Assembly: GCA_019689615.1 (NCBI GenBank)
Contig: JADGHD010000382.1
Location: 1 to 5,294 of the forward strand
Origin: Frankia sp.
GTDB lineage: Bacteria; Actinomycetota; Actinomycetes; Frankiales; Frankiaceae
Length of the DNA: 5,294 nucleotides
Reading direction: 5' to 3'
This document shows, one piece after another, positions 5,192-5,294 of this stretch. A model generated the notes under the pieces. The model worked only from the letters and a program-made list of their open reading frames with translations. It did no database searches and was not told where the DNA came from. A program made the translations under genes and the position numbers. The number at the start of each line of letters is the position of its first letter. Position 1 is the first letter of the stretch.

Positions 5192-5294
5192 CTAGATCGC
5201 CTCACTCTGGGTGCTGGTCTGTTCCGCCAGCGGCGCCGGGCGTCGCTCGGCGCTGACGACAAGCGCCACCGAGCCCAGGACCAGGCCGCCGCCG
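5192..5294 (-). CDS. C-terminus of probable membrane transporter (DMT/EamA-like), partial
   Basis: An open frame enters from the right edge and ends at TAG (5192-5194), giving the last 33 residues. It begins GGGLVLGSVALVV, a Gly-rich hydrophobic segment like a final membrane helix. A charged tail AERRPAPLAEQ and TSTQSEAI follow. Nearly every third codon position is G or C, which the other two minus frames do not show, so it is very probably coding. The G-G-x-L-V-L-x-x-V-A-L-V pattern followed by a short basic tail is common at the end of EamA/DMT (RhaT-like) exporters, but 33 residues cannot settle the family. A hairpin directly after the stop suggests it is a separate transcription unit from the liv operon. 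Confidence 0.6.
   Translation of the reverse strand, partial: GGGLVLGSVALVVSAERRPAPLAEQTSTQSEAI

Noticed and set aside
5071..5262. Minus-strand 63-codon frame upstream of the binding protein
   Set aside because: It runs through the predicted terminator hairpins and the AT-rich leader, has an Arg-rich composition and no ribosome-binding site. It also conflicts with the better-supported partial membrane-protein frame ending at 5192.
1..5294. CRISPR arrays, tRNA/rRNA genes, riboswitches, toxin-antitoxin or defence genes
   Set aside because: I saw no regularly spaced direct repeats, no tRNA-like cloverleaf and no protein motifs for such systems. Nearly all of the window is explained by the liv operon.

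Overview
The window carries a complete five-gene ABC importer operon of the branched-chain amino acid (Liv/HAAT) family. All genes lie on the minus strand, so transcription runs from right to left. The DNA is very GC-rich with strong G/C preference at third codon positions. The binding protein is a lipoprotein with a Cys-Gly-Ser-rich linker, which is typical of high-GC Gram-positive bacteria (Actinomycetia). I cannot name the genus from sequence alone.

Layout in transcription order: (1) 5294-5192, the last 33 codons of a probable membrane protein, perhaps a DMT/EamA-type transporter, entering from the right edge. (2) 5185-5137, two hairpins that look like its terminator region. (3) About 5136-5049, a leader with an AT-rich patch and an ACCA-N5-TGGT dyad, the likely promoter/operator area of the operon. 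(4) 5039-3813, the substrate-binding lipoprotein. (5) 3812-3702, a strongly structured spacer: a 13-bp stem enclosing smaller hairpins. (6) livH 3701-2847, livM 2850-1825, livG 1825-1124 and livF 1127-435, fused by ATGA, TGATG and GTGA overlaps, so translationally coupled. (7) 403-125, a 5'-truncated MaoC-like hydratase remnant. (8) 98-65, a perfect 16-bp inverted repeat, the probable end of the transcription unit. (9) 41-6, a bulged inverted repeat that weakly resembles insertion-sequence ends.

The proteins work together as follows. The lipoprotein captures an amino acid or related small carboxylate or amide outside the membrane. LivH and LivM form the transmembrane channel, and LivG and LivF hydrolyse ATP to drive uptake. 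The structured spacer between the binding-protein gene and livH probably lets the cell make more binding protein than membrane complex. Substrate identity cannot be fixed from sequence.

I found no clearly novel system. The points most worth a second look are the decapitated MaoC gene with possible rearrangement scars at the left edge, the structured spacer ahead of livH, and the dyad ahead of the operon. Three gene starts (livM, livH, binding protein) are set shorter than the longest open frame because good Shine-Dalgarno sequences support the internal ATGs.
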